Translations under genes and position numbers: made by a program
The notes under the pieces: generated by a model
Databases searched by the model: none
The model's input: the letters and a program-made list of their open reading frames with translations, nothing else
Told to the model about the DNA's origin: nothing
Part shown: in pieces, positions 29,306-37,155 of the stretch
Position numbering within the stretch: position 1 is the stretch's first letter
Layout of the letters: every line of letters starts with the position of its first letter
NCBI GenBank assembly: GCA_015686845.1
Contig: JADPRS010000021.1
Location: 1 to 64,000, forward strand
Source of the DNA: Lutibacter sp. B2
Lineage (GTDB): Bacteria; Bacillota; Clostridia; Peptostreptococcales; Thermotaleaceae
Length of the DNA: 64,000 nucleotides
Reading direction: 5' to 3'

Positions 29306-29971
29306 TTAATAGGTTCCTACATAGTCCCATCCAATTTTTATACCAGGATCTCCAGGTTTCCAGCCAGCTGGAGCACCTAAACCAGTTTTTCTATTAAATT
29401 GAAGACCTTGTATAATTCTTAATAGCTCATCTATGTTTCTTCCTACAGGTTGTGGATTTACTAAAAAGCCTTGGATGGTACCTTCTGGATCTATGATAAA
29501 AGCAGCTCTATAGGCAAATCCGCCCTTTTCATTTAATATACCATATCTTTTAGAAACAGTTTGTGTTCGATCAGATAAAAGAGGATAATTTATCTTTTTC
29601 CCAGAGGGGGAAGTTTGGGTAAATATTTTATGAGAATAAATACTATCTGTACTGATGGCTAAGACTTCTGTATCTAGTTTTTTAAACATAGGGTATCTGT
29701 CAGCAACTGCTGCAAGTTCTGTAGGTCATACAAAAGTAAAGTCTGAACCATAAAAGAATAATAAAACCCATTTTCCTTTGTAATCACTTAGGGTAACCTT
29801 CTTTGGATTTTTATTTACGATGCCTTCTAATGTAAAATCGGGAGCAGGGTCTCCTAAATCAAAATAGTCGTAAGAACCTGTTGTTTGCATATTTAATGGT
29901 TTTATATTTTCCCTAGGGGCTGTATGCTTATGGAATGCATAGGGATATGGATACAAAAATGGACCATTCAT
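29306..29971 (-). CDS. Selenocysteine-containing peroxiredoxin (UGA decoded)
   Basis: A 221-residue AhpC/TSA-type peroxiredoxin whose peroxidatic position is an in-frame UGA (29728-29726, residue 82). The surrounding protein reads FYGSDFTFV[15 protein letters not shown], where ordinary peroxiredoxins have FTFVCPTEL. Frame and sequence continue perfectly on both sides, so this is a selenoprotein (PrxU type, known from amino-acid-fermenting clostridia), not a pseudogene. It reduces peroxides with a selenol. Downstream motifs [19 protein letters not shown] and the tail [11 protein letters not shown] are intact. A possible SECIS hairpin follows the UGA. AGGAG lies before the ATG. Automatic annotation would split it into two frames. 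Confidence 0.93.
29699..29722 (-). promoter_or_regulatory. Putative bacterial SECIS hairpin
   Basis: On the minus strand, 13-24 bases after the UGA, CAGC-AGTT-GCTG forms a small stem with a GU in its loop. The position and the apical GU fit bacterial SECIS elements bound by SelB. The wider stem is only partly paired by eye, so exact limits are uncertain. Confidence 0.6.
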
Positions 29972-30099
29972 GTTAAATCTCCTTTCATTGAATTGATTAT
30001 TTAAACAAATAAAGTTGGTTATCTATAATGACCTTACATAGACATTTAATACATTATATGTTCCATAGGCTTATTTTGTTATAAAAGAGAGCAAAGGAA

Positions 30100-30128
30100 T
30101 TGTTATAAAAATTTCCATTTGGTATAAT
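30100..30128 (+). promoter_or_regulatory. Sigma-A promoter of yjdF
   Basis: TTGTTA (30100-30105), 17-base spacer, TATAAT (30123-30128), placed just before the riboswitch. Confidence 0.75.
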
Positions 30129-30145
30129 AGTATATACATAGGGAT

Positions 30146-30226
30146 AAAAACACAGTTTCGGTTGGTAGTCCGAACGCATGGAATATGGTAAATGTCAGTA
30201 ACCTGCCCCCCCTGGGGTTGTCCATT
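30146..30226 (+). ncRNA. yjdF riboswitch
   Basis: The leader contains the conserved yjdF-motif segments GTTTCGGTTGGTAGTCCGAACG, shown here as GGTTGGTAGTCC and CGAACGCATGGAAT, then GTCAGTAACCTGCCC and a C-run ending GGGGTTGTCC. It lies between a promoter and the yjdF gene, as expected. The yjdF RNA is reported to respond to azaaromatic compounds. A short distance to the ribosome-binding site suggests control of translation, which is inference. Confidence 0.88.
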
Positions 30227-30260
30227 CTTTATGAGTTTTATGATACAGGGGGAGAAAAAA

Positions 30261-30680
30261 ATGAATAAAGTAACAACAAAGCTTACTGTGTGTTTTGAAA
30301 GACCATTTTGGATAGGCGTAGTTGAAAGAATAGACGAAGGCAAGTATCAAACTACAAGAATTGTATTTGGGCCTGAGCCTAAGGATTATGATGTATATGA
30401 TTTCATAATGAAAAATTATTTTAAGTTAAGATTTAGCAATCCAATACAAAATGGGGATATGAGCCAAAAGAAAATAAATCCCAAAAGACTACACAGAATG
30501 ATAAAAAGTGAAGTACAAGATGTAGGGATTGGGACAAAGGCACAAAGAGCTTTAAAAAAGCAACAAGAAGTAAATAAAATGGAAAGAAAGAAACTTTCTA
30601 AAGAGCGTAAAGAGGAACAGCAAAAAAGAAAGTTTGAACTAAAACAACAAAAGAAAAAAGAGAAAAAAAAAGGGCATTAG
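30261..30680 (+). CDS. yjdF: YjdF family protein (DUF2992)
   Basis: A 139-residue protein beginning TTKLTVCFERPFWIGVVER, typical of YjdF, and ending in a long lysine/glutamate-rich tail (about 95-139) that is probably a charged helix. Biochemical function is unknown; the riboswitch suggests a response to toxic planar aromatic compounds. I chose the ATG at 30261 (GGGGGAG upstream); a longer frame to 30192 runs through the riboswitch. Confidence 0.88.
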   Translation: MNKVTTKLTVCFERPFWIGVVERIDEGKYQTTRIVFGPEPKDYDVYDFIMKNYFKLRFSNPIQNGDMSQKKINPKRLHRMIKSEVQDVGIGTKAQRALKKQQEVNKMERKKLSKERKEEQQKRKFELKQQKKKEKKKGH

Positions 30681-30685
30681 GAATG

Positions 30686-30733
30686 AGGCTGTCTCAAAAT
30701 GATTAAATAAATCATTTTGAGACAGCCTTTTTT
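30686..30733 (+). terminator. Terminator of yjdF
   Basis: 19-base arms (AGGCTGTCTCAAAATGATT and complement), 5-base loop, T-run. Almost the same sequence as the terminator at 29230-29276. Confidence 0.9.
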
Positions 30734-30879
30734 ATAAATTTTGAGCAACATGGGAATTTTTTATTGAAGTATTTTTAAAGTTAAATCATCATAAAATAAA
30801 TGATATATTTAATCACAAAAAAGGAGCTAAGACATAGAAAAATAGAAAATTATAAATAATACCAATGAGGAGATTTAAT

Positions 30880-32034
30880 ATGGACAAAATTTATTCTATT
30901 TTAGAAAAAGAATATGAGTGCTATATAGACATGCTTACAAGTTTGGTAAATATAGATTGTAAAAGCACAAATATTGAAGGTGTAAATGAAGTGGGAAATA
31001 TACTAAAAGAAAAATTTCAAGCGTTAGATGGAGAATATGATATTGAAACGATTGAACAAAAAAATTGTGGCAATCATTTATTAATTACGAAAAAGGGGAA
31101 AATACCTGGAAAAATATTATTGATAGGGCATATGGATACGGTTTTTCCAAAGGGAACCGTTGAAAAACGTTCTTTTAGAATAGAAGGAGACAGTGCATTT
31201 GGACCTGGTGTATCAGATATGAAATGTGGAATTACTTCTATTTATTTTGCGTTAAAAGCTCTTCATAATCTTTATGAGGATAATATGAAAACCATTCAGG
31301 TTTTATTTAATTCTGATGAAGAAATCAGCTCTATTAACTCTAGAGAATATATAGAAAAATATGCAGGGGATTCAGAATATGTACTGGTAATGGAAGCTGG
31401 ACGTATGAATGGAAATGTGGTTACATCAAGAAAAGGAATTTCTAAATATGCTTTAAAAGTATATGGAAAGGCCACACATGCAGGAGGTAATCATCATAAT
31501 GGGTGCAATGCCATCGTTGAACTTTCTAATAAGGTGGTAGCTTTATCGAAGTTAACCGATTATGAAAAACAAACGACGATAAATGTGGGAATTATCCATG
31601 GTGGAAGTGCTTCTAATGTAGTCCCAAACTTTGCTGAGGCTATGATTGATGTAAGAACTTCTTCCATGAATGAAGCAGAAAAAATAGATCAAGAAATAAG
31701 AGGAATTTGTAAAAAAAGTAATGTTGTTGGTACATCCATAGTACTTGAAGGAGGAATGAAACGTCCTCCAATGGAGAAAAAAGAAGGAACAGAAAAACTT
31801 TACAATATAATTAAAGATATTGGTGAAAACATGGGGGTTTGTATAGGAGAAACTTTTGCAGGGGGAGTTTCAGATGCAAATTTTACTAGTTGTTTAGGCA
31901 TACCAACCATTGATGGATTAGGGCCAGTAGGTGGAGGTTGTCATAGTGAGCGAGAGTATTTAGATATGACAAGTATTATTCCGAGAACGGGTTTAGTAGT
32001 TGAATTATTAAGTAGATTATCTCATATACAATAA
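30880..32034 (+). CDS. M20-family metallopeptidase (carboxypeptidase G2-like)
   Basis: A 384-residue zinc peptidase of the M20A/ArgE-CPG2 group. Metal-site motifs: GHMDTVFP (about 81-88), GPGVSDMKCG, NSDEEI and the C-terminal GGGCHSEREY. Enzymes of this type remove glutamate or other C-terminal residues, or deacylate amino acids. The ATG at 30880 is chosen because GAGGAGAT precedes it; an upstream ATG at 30865 overlaps that site. Single-gene unit ended by a hairpin. Confidence 0.85.
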   Translation: MDKIYSILEKEYECYIDMLTSLVNIDCKSTNIEGVNEVGNILKEKFQALDGEYDIETIEQKNCGNHLLITKKGKIPGKILLIGHMDTVFPKGTVEKRSFRIEGDSAFGPGVSDMKCGITSIYFALKALHNLYEDNMKTIQVLFNSDEEISSINSREYIEKYAGDSEYVLVMEAGRMNGNVVTSRKGISKYALKVYGKATHAGGNHHNGCNAIVELSNKVVALSKLTDYEKQTTINVGIIHGGSASNVVPNFAEAMIDVRTSSMNEAEKIDQEIRGICKKSNVVGTSIVLEGGMKRPPMEKKEGTEKLYNIIKDIGENMGVCIGETFAGGVSDANFTSCLGIPTIDGLGPVGGGCHSEREYLDMTSIIPRTGLVVELLSRLSHIQ

Positions 32035-32047
32035 TGTGTAAGAGAAA

Positions 32048-32082
32048 AATAAGCATTCTCTATGAGAGAATGCTTATTTTTT
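32048..32082. terminator. Terminator between convergent genes
   Basis: AATAAGCATTCTC-TAT-GAGAGAATGCTTATT followed by Ts; symmetrical enough to serve both the peptidase and the aminomutase gene. Confidence 0.85.
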
Positions 32083-32084
32083 AA

Positions 32085-33335
32085 CTATATAAGGTCTTTA
32101 ATATTTTTAGATTCATGGTTAGGATATTCGAATACTTTACCTTCCCAAGTTCTTATTGTGATATATCCTTTTCCTCGAGAAATCATGTATTGTGGAAGTA
32201 AGGGTGTCTTACCATTTCCGTTAGGCGCATTTACGATATAATTAGGAATAGCAAGTCCTGAAGTATATCCTCTTAAATATTCCATGATTTCTAAACCATC
32301 ATCAATAGATGTATTAAAGTGTGTTGTTCCAGTAACATGCTTCGCATGGAAGATGTAGTATGGACGAACTCTGATTTTTACTAGTTCATGGTTAAGACAT
32401 CTCATAACGAATTTATCATTATTGATTCCATTTAGTAATACGGCTTGATTACCTAAAGGAACGCCCGCATTTGCAAGTCTTTCACATGCAGCTTTCGCTT
32501 CTTCTGTAACTTCTTGTGGATGATTGAAGTGTGTATTTAAAAATATTGGATGATATTTTTTAATGATATTAATTAAATTTTCTGTAATTCTTTGTGGGGC
32601 TGTAACAGGTGTTCTAGATCCAAGACGAATGATTTCTACATGCGGAATTTTTCTTAGAGAACTTAAAATCCACTCTATGGTTTCGTCCGTTAAGCATAGA
32701 GAATCTCCACCAGTGATTAATACGTCTCGAATTTCTGGACAATTAGCTACATAATCGATGGATTCTTGAAGAACAGCTCGAGATCTATGTTCATCTGTTC
32801 CACCAATATTTCTTCTTCTTTGACAATGTCTACAATACATAGCACATTGGTTGGTAACATTGATAATTAATCTGTCTGGATATCTTCTTGTAATAGATCC
32901 TGCTGGATTTGTAGTTTCTTCTCCCATTGGATCGGCAACACCTTCAGTGTCAAGAATTTCTACACCTGTTGGGATGGATAATAATCTTACGGCATCATAT
33001 CTGTCATCTGGATTAATTAAACTTAAATAGTAGGGTGTAAGTGCCCAACGATATTCCTTTCCAACGTTTCTTATAGCTTCTTTTTCTTCATCTGTTAAAT
33101 TTATAAACTTTTCTAAAGTCTCCACTGTAGAGATTCTATTTTTAATTTGCCAATCGTAAGAATTCCAATCTTCCGCAGTAGCACCAAAGAATTCTAATAA
33201 ATTAGCTCTTCTTTTTGAAATTTGATCTTCTATATCTATACCTCTAACAATAGATTCTCTAGCTTCAAGGTAATCTGTAATTCGGCTTTTTAATTCAGCA
33301 GCTCTTTCTAAAGAAACGTCTCTTTTAGTTGGCAT
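32085..33335 (-). CDS. eam: Glutamate 2,3-aminomutase
   Basis: A 416-residue radical-SAM, PLP-dependent aminomutase of the KamA family. The 4Fe-4S motif is C164-x3-C168-x2-C171 (NQCAMYCRHCQRRR). Substrate residues separate it from lysine 2,3-aminomutase: the two aspartates that bind lysine's side chain are replaced by Lys332 (HAKH) and Asn369 (VNAPNGNGK), exactly the residues reported for Clostridium difficile glutamate 2,3-aminomutase. It should convert L-glutamate to L-beta-glutamate, a compatible solute. Single gene with GGAGG upstream. Confidence 0.9.
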   Translation of the reverse strand: MPTKRDVSLERAAELKSRITDYLEARESIVRGIDIEDQISKRRANLLEFFGATAEDWNSYDWQIKNRISTVETLEKFINLTDEEKEAIRNVGKEYRWALTPYYLSLINPDDRYDAVRLLSIPTGVEILDTEGVADPMGEETTNPAGSITRRYPDRLIINVTNQCAMYCRHCQRRRNIGGTDEHRSRAVLQESIDYVANCPEIRDVLITGGDSLCLTDETIEWILSSLRKIPHVEIIRLGSRTPVTAPQRITENLINIIKKYHPIFLNTHFNHPQEVTEEAKAACERLANAGVPLGNQAVLLNGINNDKFVMRCLNHELVKIRVRPYYIFHAKHVTGTTHFNTSIDDGLEIMEYLRGYTSGLAIPNYIVNAPNGNGKTPLLPQYMISRGKGYITIRTWEGKVFEYPNHESKNIKDLI

Positions 33336-33607
33336 GTTAGATTCCTCCGATGAAAAAATGTATTTTAGAAGTTACTAATAATAATATGGGTAATAAAGTG
33401 AATCATTATACGAGTGATTGTGCAATGGAATAAATTTTAAAATATGGCATTTAAATTTAAAATGTAAAAATTAGTAAAAGAGAACTCGTATATAGAGAAC
33501 GAAAAAAGATATTCTTAATAATAGAAAGAGTTTTGATATGTTTAAAAATTAAATAATAAATTATAGGAGATGCTATTCTTAAATACAAAGATATAGGAGG
33601 AATTGTT

Positions 33608-34786
33608 ATGGAATATAATTTTGATAAGGTGATCAATCGGAAAGGAACAAATTCTGTTAAATGGGAATTTATGAATGATATGTTTGGAACAAATGATCTT
33701 TTACCATTGTGGGTAGCTGATATGGATTTTGAGTGTCCAAAGCCAGTAATAGAAGCGATTCAAAAAAGAGCAACCCATGGAATTTTTGGATATAGTTCAA
33801 ATGATTATGAAGAATACTATATTTCAATCATGAATTGGATGAAAAAAAGATATAATTGGGAAATAGAAAAAGATTGGATTGTGCATACACCTGGTGTTGT
33901 ACCAGCATTAGCTATTTGTGTTCAAACTTTTACAAACCCAGGGGATCAAGTAATTATTCAAAGACCTGTATATTATCCATTTACAAGGGTGATTGTAAAC
34001 AACGGAAGAATAATTTCTAACAATAGCCTTAAATATGAAAACAATAAATACAGTATAGATTATGAGGATTTAGAAAGAAGAGCAAAAGATTCTACTACAA
34101 AGTTGATGATTTTATGTAGTCCACATAATCCAGTAGGTAGAGTATGGACAAAAGATGAACTTACTAAGATTGGTGAAATTTGTTTGAGAAATAATGTTAT
34201 CTTAGTATCGGATGAAATTCATGGGGATTTAGTTCATAGTGGAAATAAACACATTCCATTTACATCTATATCAAAGGACTTTGAAAAAAATACGATCGTT
34301 TGTACTGCTTTAAGTAAAACGTTCAATTTAGCAGGGTTAAATACGTCTAGTATAATCATAGCAAATGAAGAATTAAGAGCTAATTTTAAAAAAACATCAG
34401 AAGATAGAAATGCAAGCCCTAAGCCAAATCCATTTGGAATTGTTGCAACTCAAGCAGCTTATAATCATGGAGAAGAGTGGCTAGAACAAGTAATTGAATA
34501 TATAGAGGATAATATGAGTTATATAGATGAATTTTTAAAAGATAAACTGACTAAAGTAAAAATGATTAAATCAGAAGGGACTTATTTAGCATGGCTTGAT
34601 TTTTCGGATTTAGGATTAAGTAAAGATGAATTATGGGATATTATTGTAAAAAAGGCAAAGGTAGGTTTAGATGATGGTTCTATTTTTGGAGAAGAAGGCA
34701 TAGGATTTCAAAGGATTAATGTGGGTTGTCCTAGAAGTATATTAGAAGAATGTATGAATCGTATAGAGAAAGTTTTAAAAGAATGA
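33608..34786 (+). CDS. MalY/PatB-family PLP enzyme (C-S beta-lyase type)
   Basis: A 392-residue fold-type I aminotransferase. NxxKW-like N-terminus, LPLWVADMDF, the HTPGVVPA region and the PLP lysine in ALSKTFNLAG place it with MalY/PatB cystathionine beta-lyases. It probably cleaves cystathionine or cysteine conjugates to pyruvate, ammonia and a thiol. Strong AGGAGG ribosome-binding site. The stop codon runs into the ribosome-binding site of the following acetyltransferase gene, so they are co-transcribed. Confidence 0.88.
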   Translation: MEYNFDKVINRKGTNSVKWEFMNDMFGTNDLLPLWVADMDFECPKPVIEAIQKRATHGIFGYSSNDYEEYYISIMNWMKKRYNWEIEKDWIVHTPGVVPALAICVQTFTNPGDQVIIQRPVYYPFTRVIVNNGRIISNNSLKYENNKYSIDYEDLERRAKDSTTKLMILCSPHNPVGRVWTKDELTKIGEICLRNNVILVSDEIHGDLVHSGNKHIPFTSISKDFEKNTIVCTALSKTFNLAGLNTSSIIIANEELRANFKKTSEDRNASPKPNPFGIVATQAAYNHGEEWLEQVIEYIEDNMSYIDEFLKDKLTKVKMIKSEGTYLAWLDFSDLGLSKDELWDIIVKKAKVGLDDGSIFGEEGIGFQRINVGCPRSILEECMNRIEKVLKE

Positions 34787-34849
34787 GAGGAGGCGTTTTT
34801 TATAAATAATCAATTACTAATAAGAGAATGTGAACCAAAAGATGAAAAA

Positions 34850-35287
34850 ATGTATATAAGTATGAATTTAGAATTTATGAAATCAGAAAGATTAAAACAT
34901 CCCTATTGGAATAGACTTAAATTCCCTACAGAAGAAGAAATGAAAATTGTATTTAAACAGGCCATATCATCAGAGGATGAAATTAATATTTTTGTTGCTG
35001 AATATAATAGTAAAGTTGTAGGATATGCAAATACATGGTGTGTATATAGTATTTGGACCATGGGAAAATCTTTAATTGTTGATGATTTATATGTCTGTCA
35101 AGAATATAGAAATAAAGGATTTGGAAAAGAAATAATGAAGTATTTGATTGATTATGCAAAAGTAAATAGATTTAAACGTGTTCAATTGAATGCTGAGAAA
35201 AATAATATCATAGCACAAAATTTATATAAAAAACTTGATTTTGCTGATGAAGATATGGTTTTTTTTATGAAAAAGTTAGATGAATAA
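34850..35287 (+). CDS. GNAT-family N-acetyltransferase
   Basis: A GNAT acetyltransferase. The acetyl-CoA loop is VCQEYRNKGFGKEI (about 85-98 from this start), and VGYANTWCVYS and NIIAQNLYKKLDF are standard. Substrate unknown. The first ATG gives 145 residues but lacks a ribosome-binding site and cuts off the usual first strand (LLIREC). A GGAGG at 34788-34792 points nine bases on to an in-frame ATA at 34802, which would give 161 residues and a whole domain. The true start is probably there, by a non-canonical codon or after a start-codon mutation. Confidence 0.8.
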   Translation: MYISMNLEFMKSERLKHPYWNRLKFPTEEEMKIVFKQAISSEDEINIFVAEYNSKVVGYANTWCVYSIWTMGKSLIVDDLYVCQEYRNKGFGKEIMKYLIDYAKVNRFKRVQLNAEKNNIIAQNLYKKLDFADEDMVFFMKKLDE

Positions 35288-35338
35288 TTGGTGTGATTTT
35301 AATTTTATATTTATTTTTAAATAAAATACATTTCAAAA

Positions 35339-35394
35339 ATGACATTTTCGTTCCGGAAATGTTATTTTTTTGAATAAAAGATGTATAATCATAA
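35339..35394 (+). promoter_or_regulatory. Shared upstream element, copy 1 (hairpin plus -10)
   Basis: A 55-base segment: imperfect inverted repeat (ACATTTTCG / GGAAATGT), T-run, then TATAATCATA (-10 at 35384-35389). About 48 of 56 aligned positions match the element before the AgrD-like gene. No -35 box is visible 17 bases upstream, suggesting an activated promoter. The hairpin and T-run could also be the terminator of the acetyltransferase gene. Confidence 0.6.
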
Positions 35395-35415
35395 GTAATA
35401 AGGGGGGATAAGATA

Positions 35416-35604
35416 TTGAATTTTAAAGACATAAAATATATTTTTAAAGAAAAGGGAAGTGTTATTAGTTATACATTGGTATATATGCTTCTATTTAGTA
35501 ATTTCAATGATAAAAGTTCACTAGAGAAAATATGTATAACTATAGGTTTTATTTCATATATAATGCTACTATATCTGAACATAAAATCATTATATGATAA
35601 ATAA
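35416..35604 (+). CDS. Small membrane protein with shared agrD-type upstream element
   Basis: A 62-residue protein starting at TTG after a strong AGGGGGG ribosome-binding site. Two hydrophobic stretches (about 17-30 and 40-57) suggest a small integral membrane protein; there is no known family. Its upstream region is nearly identical to that of the AgrD-like peptide gene, so both are probably controlled together. It lacks the Cys ring and Pro-rich tail of AgrD peptides. Confidence 0.55.
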   Translation: MNFKDIKYIFKEKGSVISYTLVYMLLFSNFNDKSSLEKICITIGFISYIMLLYLNIKSLYDK

Positions 35605-35671
35605 TGCATATAGTAGAATAGGTGTTAAACGTGTGTATAGAGGAGTCTAATTAAAATGGAGGCGTTAGATT

Positions 35672-36208
35672 ATGGAAGTTCTGATTGTTACAGAAAGATT
35701 AAATATTTGTTTAGCGGAAGAACAAGATATTCATACCATCATTGAACTCGAGAATCATAAAGAAAATAAAAATTTTGTTTGGCAAGGTACATATGAACAA
35801 CATGTAGATGAAATTAATAGTGATACTGCCTTACTACTTACCTTCAAAGAAAAAAATGGAAATCAAATGGTAGGCTATGCATTAGCTAAGATTGATTTTA
35901 AGTCTGAGGTTTTTGAATTACGTAGAATTGTAATTTCGAAAAAAGGTTGTGGCTATGGAAAGGAATCTATTTTGGGAATCATAAAATATAGTTTTGAGGA
36001 ATTGAATACAAATAGATTTTGGTTAGATGTATATCCTGATAACGAAATTGGGATTAATTTATATAAGGGTATTGGTATGCATTTTGATGGTATGTTGCGT
36101 AAATCCTATAAAAGTGAAAGAGGATATCTGGATCAAATGATTTTTTCCATTCTAAGAGAAGAGTATTTTATAGATAAAAAACAAGTGTATTTTCATGTCT
36201 CTAAATGA
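35672..36208 (+). CDS. GNAT-family N-acetyltransferase (RimJ/RimL-like)
   Basis: A 178-residue GNAT protein. ELRRIVISKKGCGYGKES carries the acetyl-CoA loop (about 88-105), and NEIGINLYKGIGMHFDG is the usual C-terminal helix-strand. GGAGG lies eight bases before the ATG. The target is unknown. The stop codon touches the second copy of the shared upstream element. Confidence 0.8.
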   Translation: MEVLIVTERLNICLAEEQDIHTIIELENHKENKNFVWQGTYEQHVDEINSDTALLLTFKEKNGNQMVGYALAKIDFKSEVFELRRIVISKKGCGYGKESILGIIKYSFEELNTNRFWLDVYPDNEIGINLYKGIGMHFDGMLRKSYKSERGYLDQMIFSILREEYFIDKKQVYFHVSK

Positions 36209-36260
36209 CATTTTCGTTCTGAAAATGCCATTTTTTTTGAGAAAAAATGTATAATCATAG
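36205..36260 (+). promoter_or_regulatory. Shared upstream element, copy 2, before the AgrD-like gene
   Basis: Same layout as 35339-35394: ATGACATTTTCGTTC is identical, then GAAAATG, T-run and ATGTATAATCATA (-10 at 36250-36255). A start site near 36262 would give a leader of about 24 bases. Likely regulator is the LytTR protein at 40173; the same hairpin could also terminate the acetyltransferase transcript. Confidence 0.6.
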
Positions 36261-36285
36261 AGAAAGCTGTTGAGGAGGGAAAATA

Positions 36286-36417
36286 ATGAAATATAAAATA
36301 GTATCTATGTGCATTTCATTTTTTGCAATGATTGGAGCATTTGGAGCACAAATGTATTGCCAAGGTTGGTATTATAAACCTCAAATACCAAAGGAAATGG
36401 AAAATATCTATAAGTGA
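36286..36417 (+). CDS. AgrD-like cyclic (thio)lactone autoinducer precursor
   Basis: A 43-residue peptide gene too short for most gene finders. It has a hydrophobic/amphipathic N-terminal leader (about 1-24), a single candidate ring cysteine at residue 25 followed by QGWY, then a charged, proline-rich tail (PQIPKEMENIYK). This matches AgrD precursors, where AgrB makes a thiolactone from Cys to the fifth residue and removes the tail; the ring would be C-Q-G-W-Y. GGAGGG lies seven bases before the ATG. The only AgrB in the window is 5.8 kb downstream. Confidence 0.82.
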   Translation: MKYKIVSMCISFFAMIGAFGAQMYCQGWYYKPQIPKEMENIYK

Positions 36418-36511
36418 AGTTAGTACGATAAATTTAAAATGCTAAAGGGATTAAAGGAAGTATAGAAAAGTATAAAAGTTATATATGTATAAAACAAAAT
36501 GATATGGATTA

Positions 36512-36994
36512 TCAACACTTTGTTAGATAACTTTTAAGGCGATTCGATTTATACTGGTATGGTGTTAAATAACCTAATATATACTGTAACTTCCGCAAAA
36601 ATCTAAATATTTGACATTTTATTAATTCGGTCTTTATTAGTTTGAAAGGAGCTTCAGTAACTGCGTTTAAATTCGTTTTTACACTAGTAAAAGCTCTTGA
36701 CACCAATGATATATCTTTGTTTCTGCCAGGATTCATAGTAATAGGTACTTCTAGGAACTTGTAGGACTTTACACAATTCTGATACAGAGTATTTGTGACA
36801 GTGTGGTTATCTTTTTCATGGAAAGAACCGGTTGTTTGAGATTGTTTAATTCATTTATCAAGCACAGATGCGGCAAGATCATATTCCTTGACAATATCGT
36901 ATTTTCTTTTGCCATTAAGGTAAAATTGAACCATTTGATTATTGAATTCATCTGTGAATGTACGGCGTGATCGTTTGGATGATTGATTGGTCAT
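36512..36994 (-). pseudogene. IS3-family transposase remnant (orfA + orfB ends)
   Basis: Read on the minus strand from 36994: KRSRRTFTDEFNNQMVQFY is the start of an IS3-type OrfA, with TGA replacing the Trp of the usual DKWIKQ. Then, in another frame, ELCKVLQVPRSTYYYE is the OrfB start, and LGYLTPYQYK near 36530 is the OrfB end. Most of OrfB is deleted. Clearly non-functional. I could not define terminal inverted repeats. Confidence 0.8.
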
Positions 36995-37155
36995 GATAAT
37001 TATCCTTTTCATTATTGATTGTATATTATATGACCTTGAAAATTCTGTGCAATTTAGTATAGTATATCCAATTTATTAAATTAGTTCTATAAGGAGGTGT
37101 AAATTAACTTATATGTAAGAAACCATTATAAATTAACTTCAGGGGGGTATTAGAA

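Noticed and set aside
29306-29971. Peroxiredoxin as a pseudogene split by a stop codon
   Set aside because: The stop is UGA at exactly the catalytic Cys position, the frame continues unshifted, and a SECIS-like hairpin follows; selenocysteine explains all of it.
35416-35604. The 62-residue protein as a second AgrD
   Set aside because: It lacks a single ring cysteine followed by aromatic residues and the Pro-rich acidic tail; only its upstream region resembles that of the AgrD-like gene.
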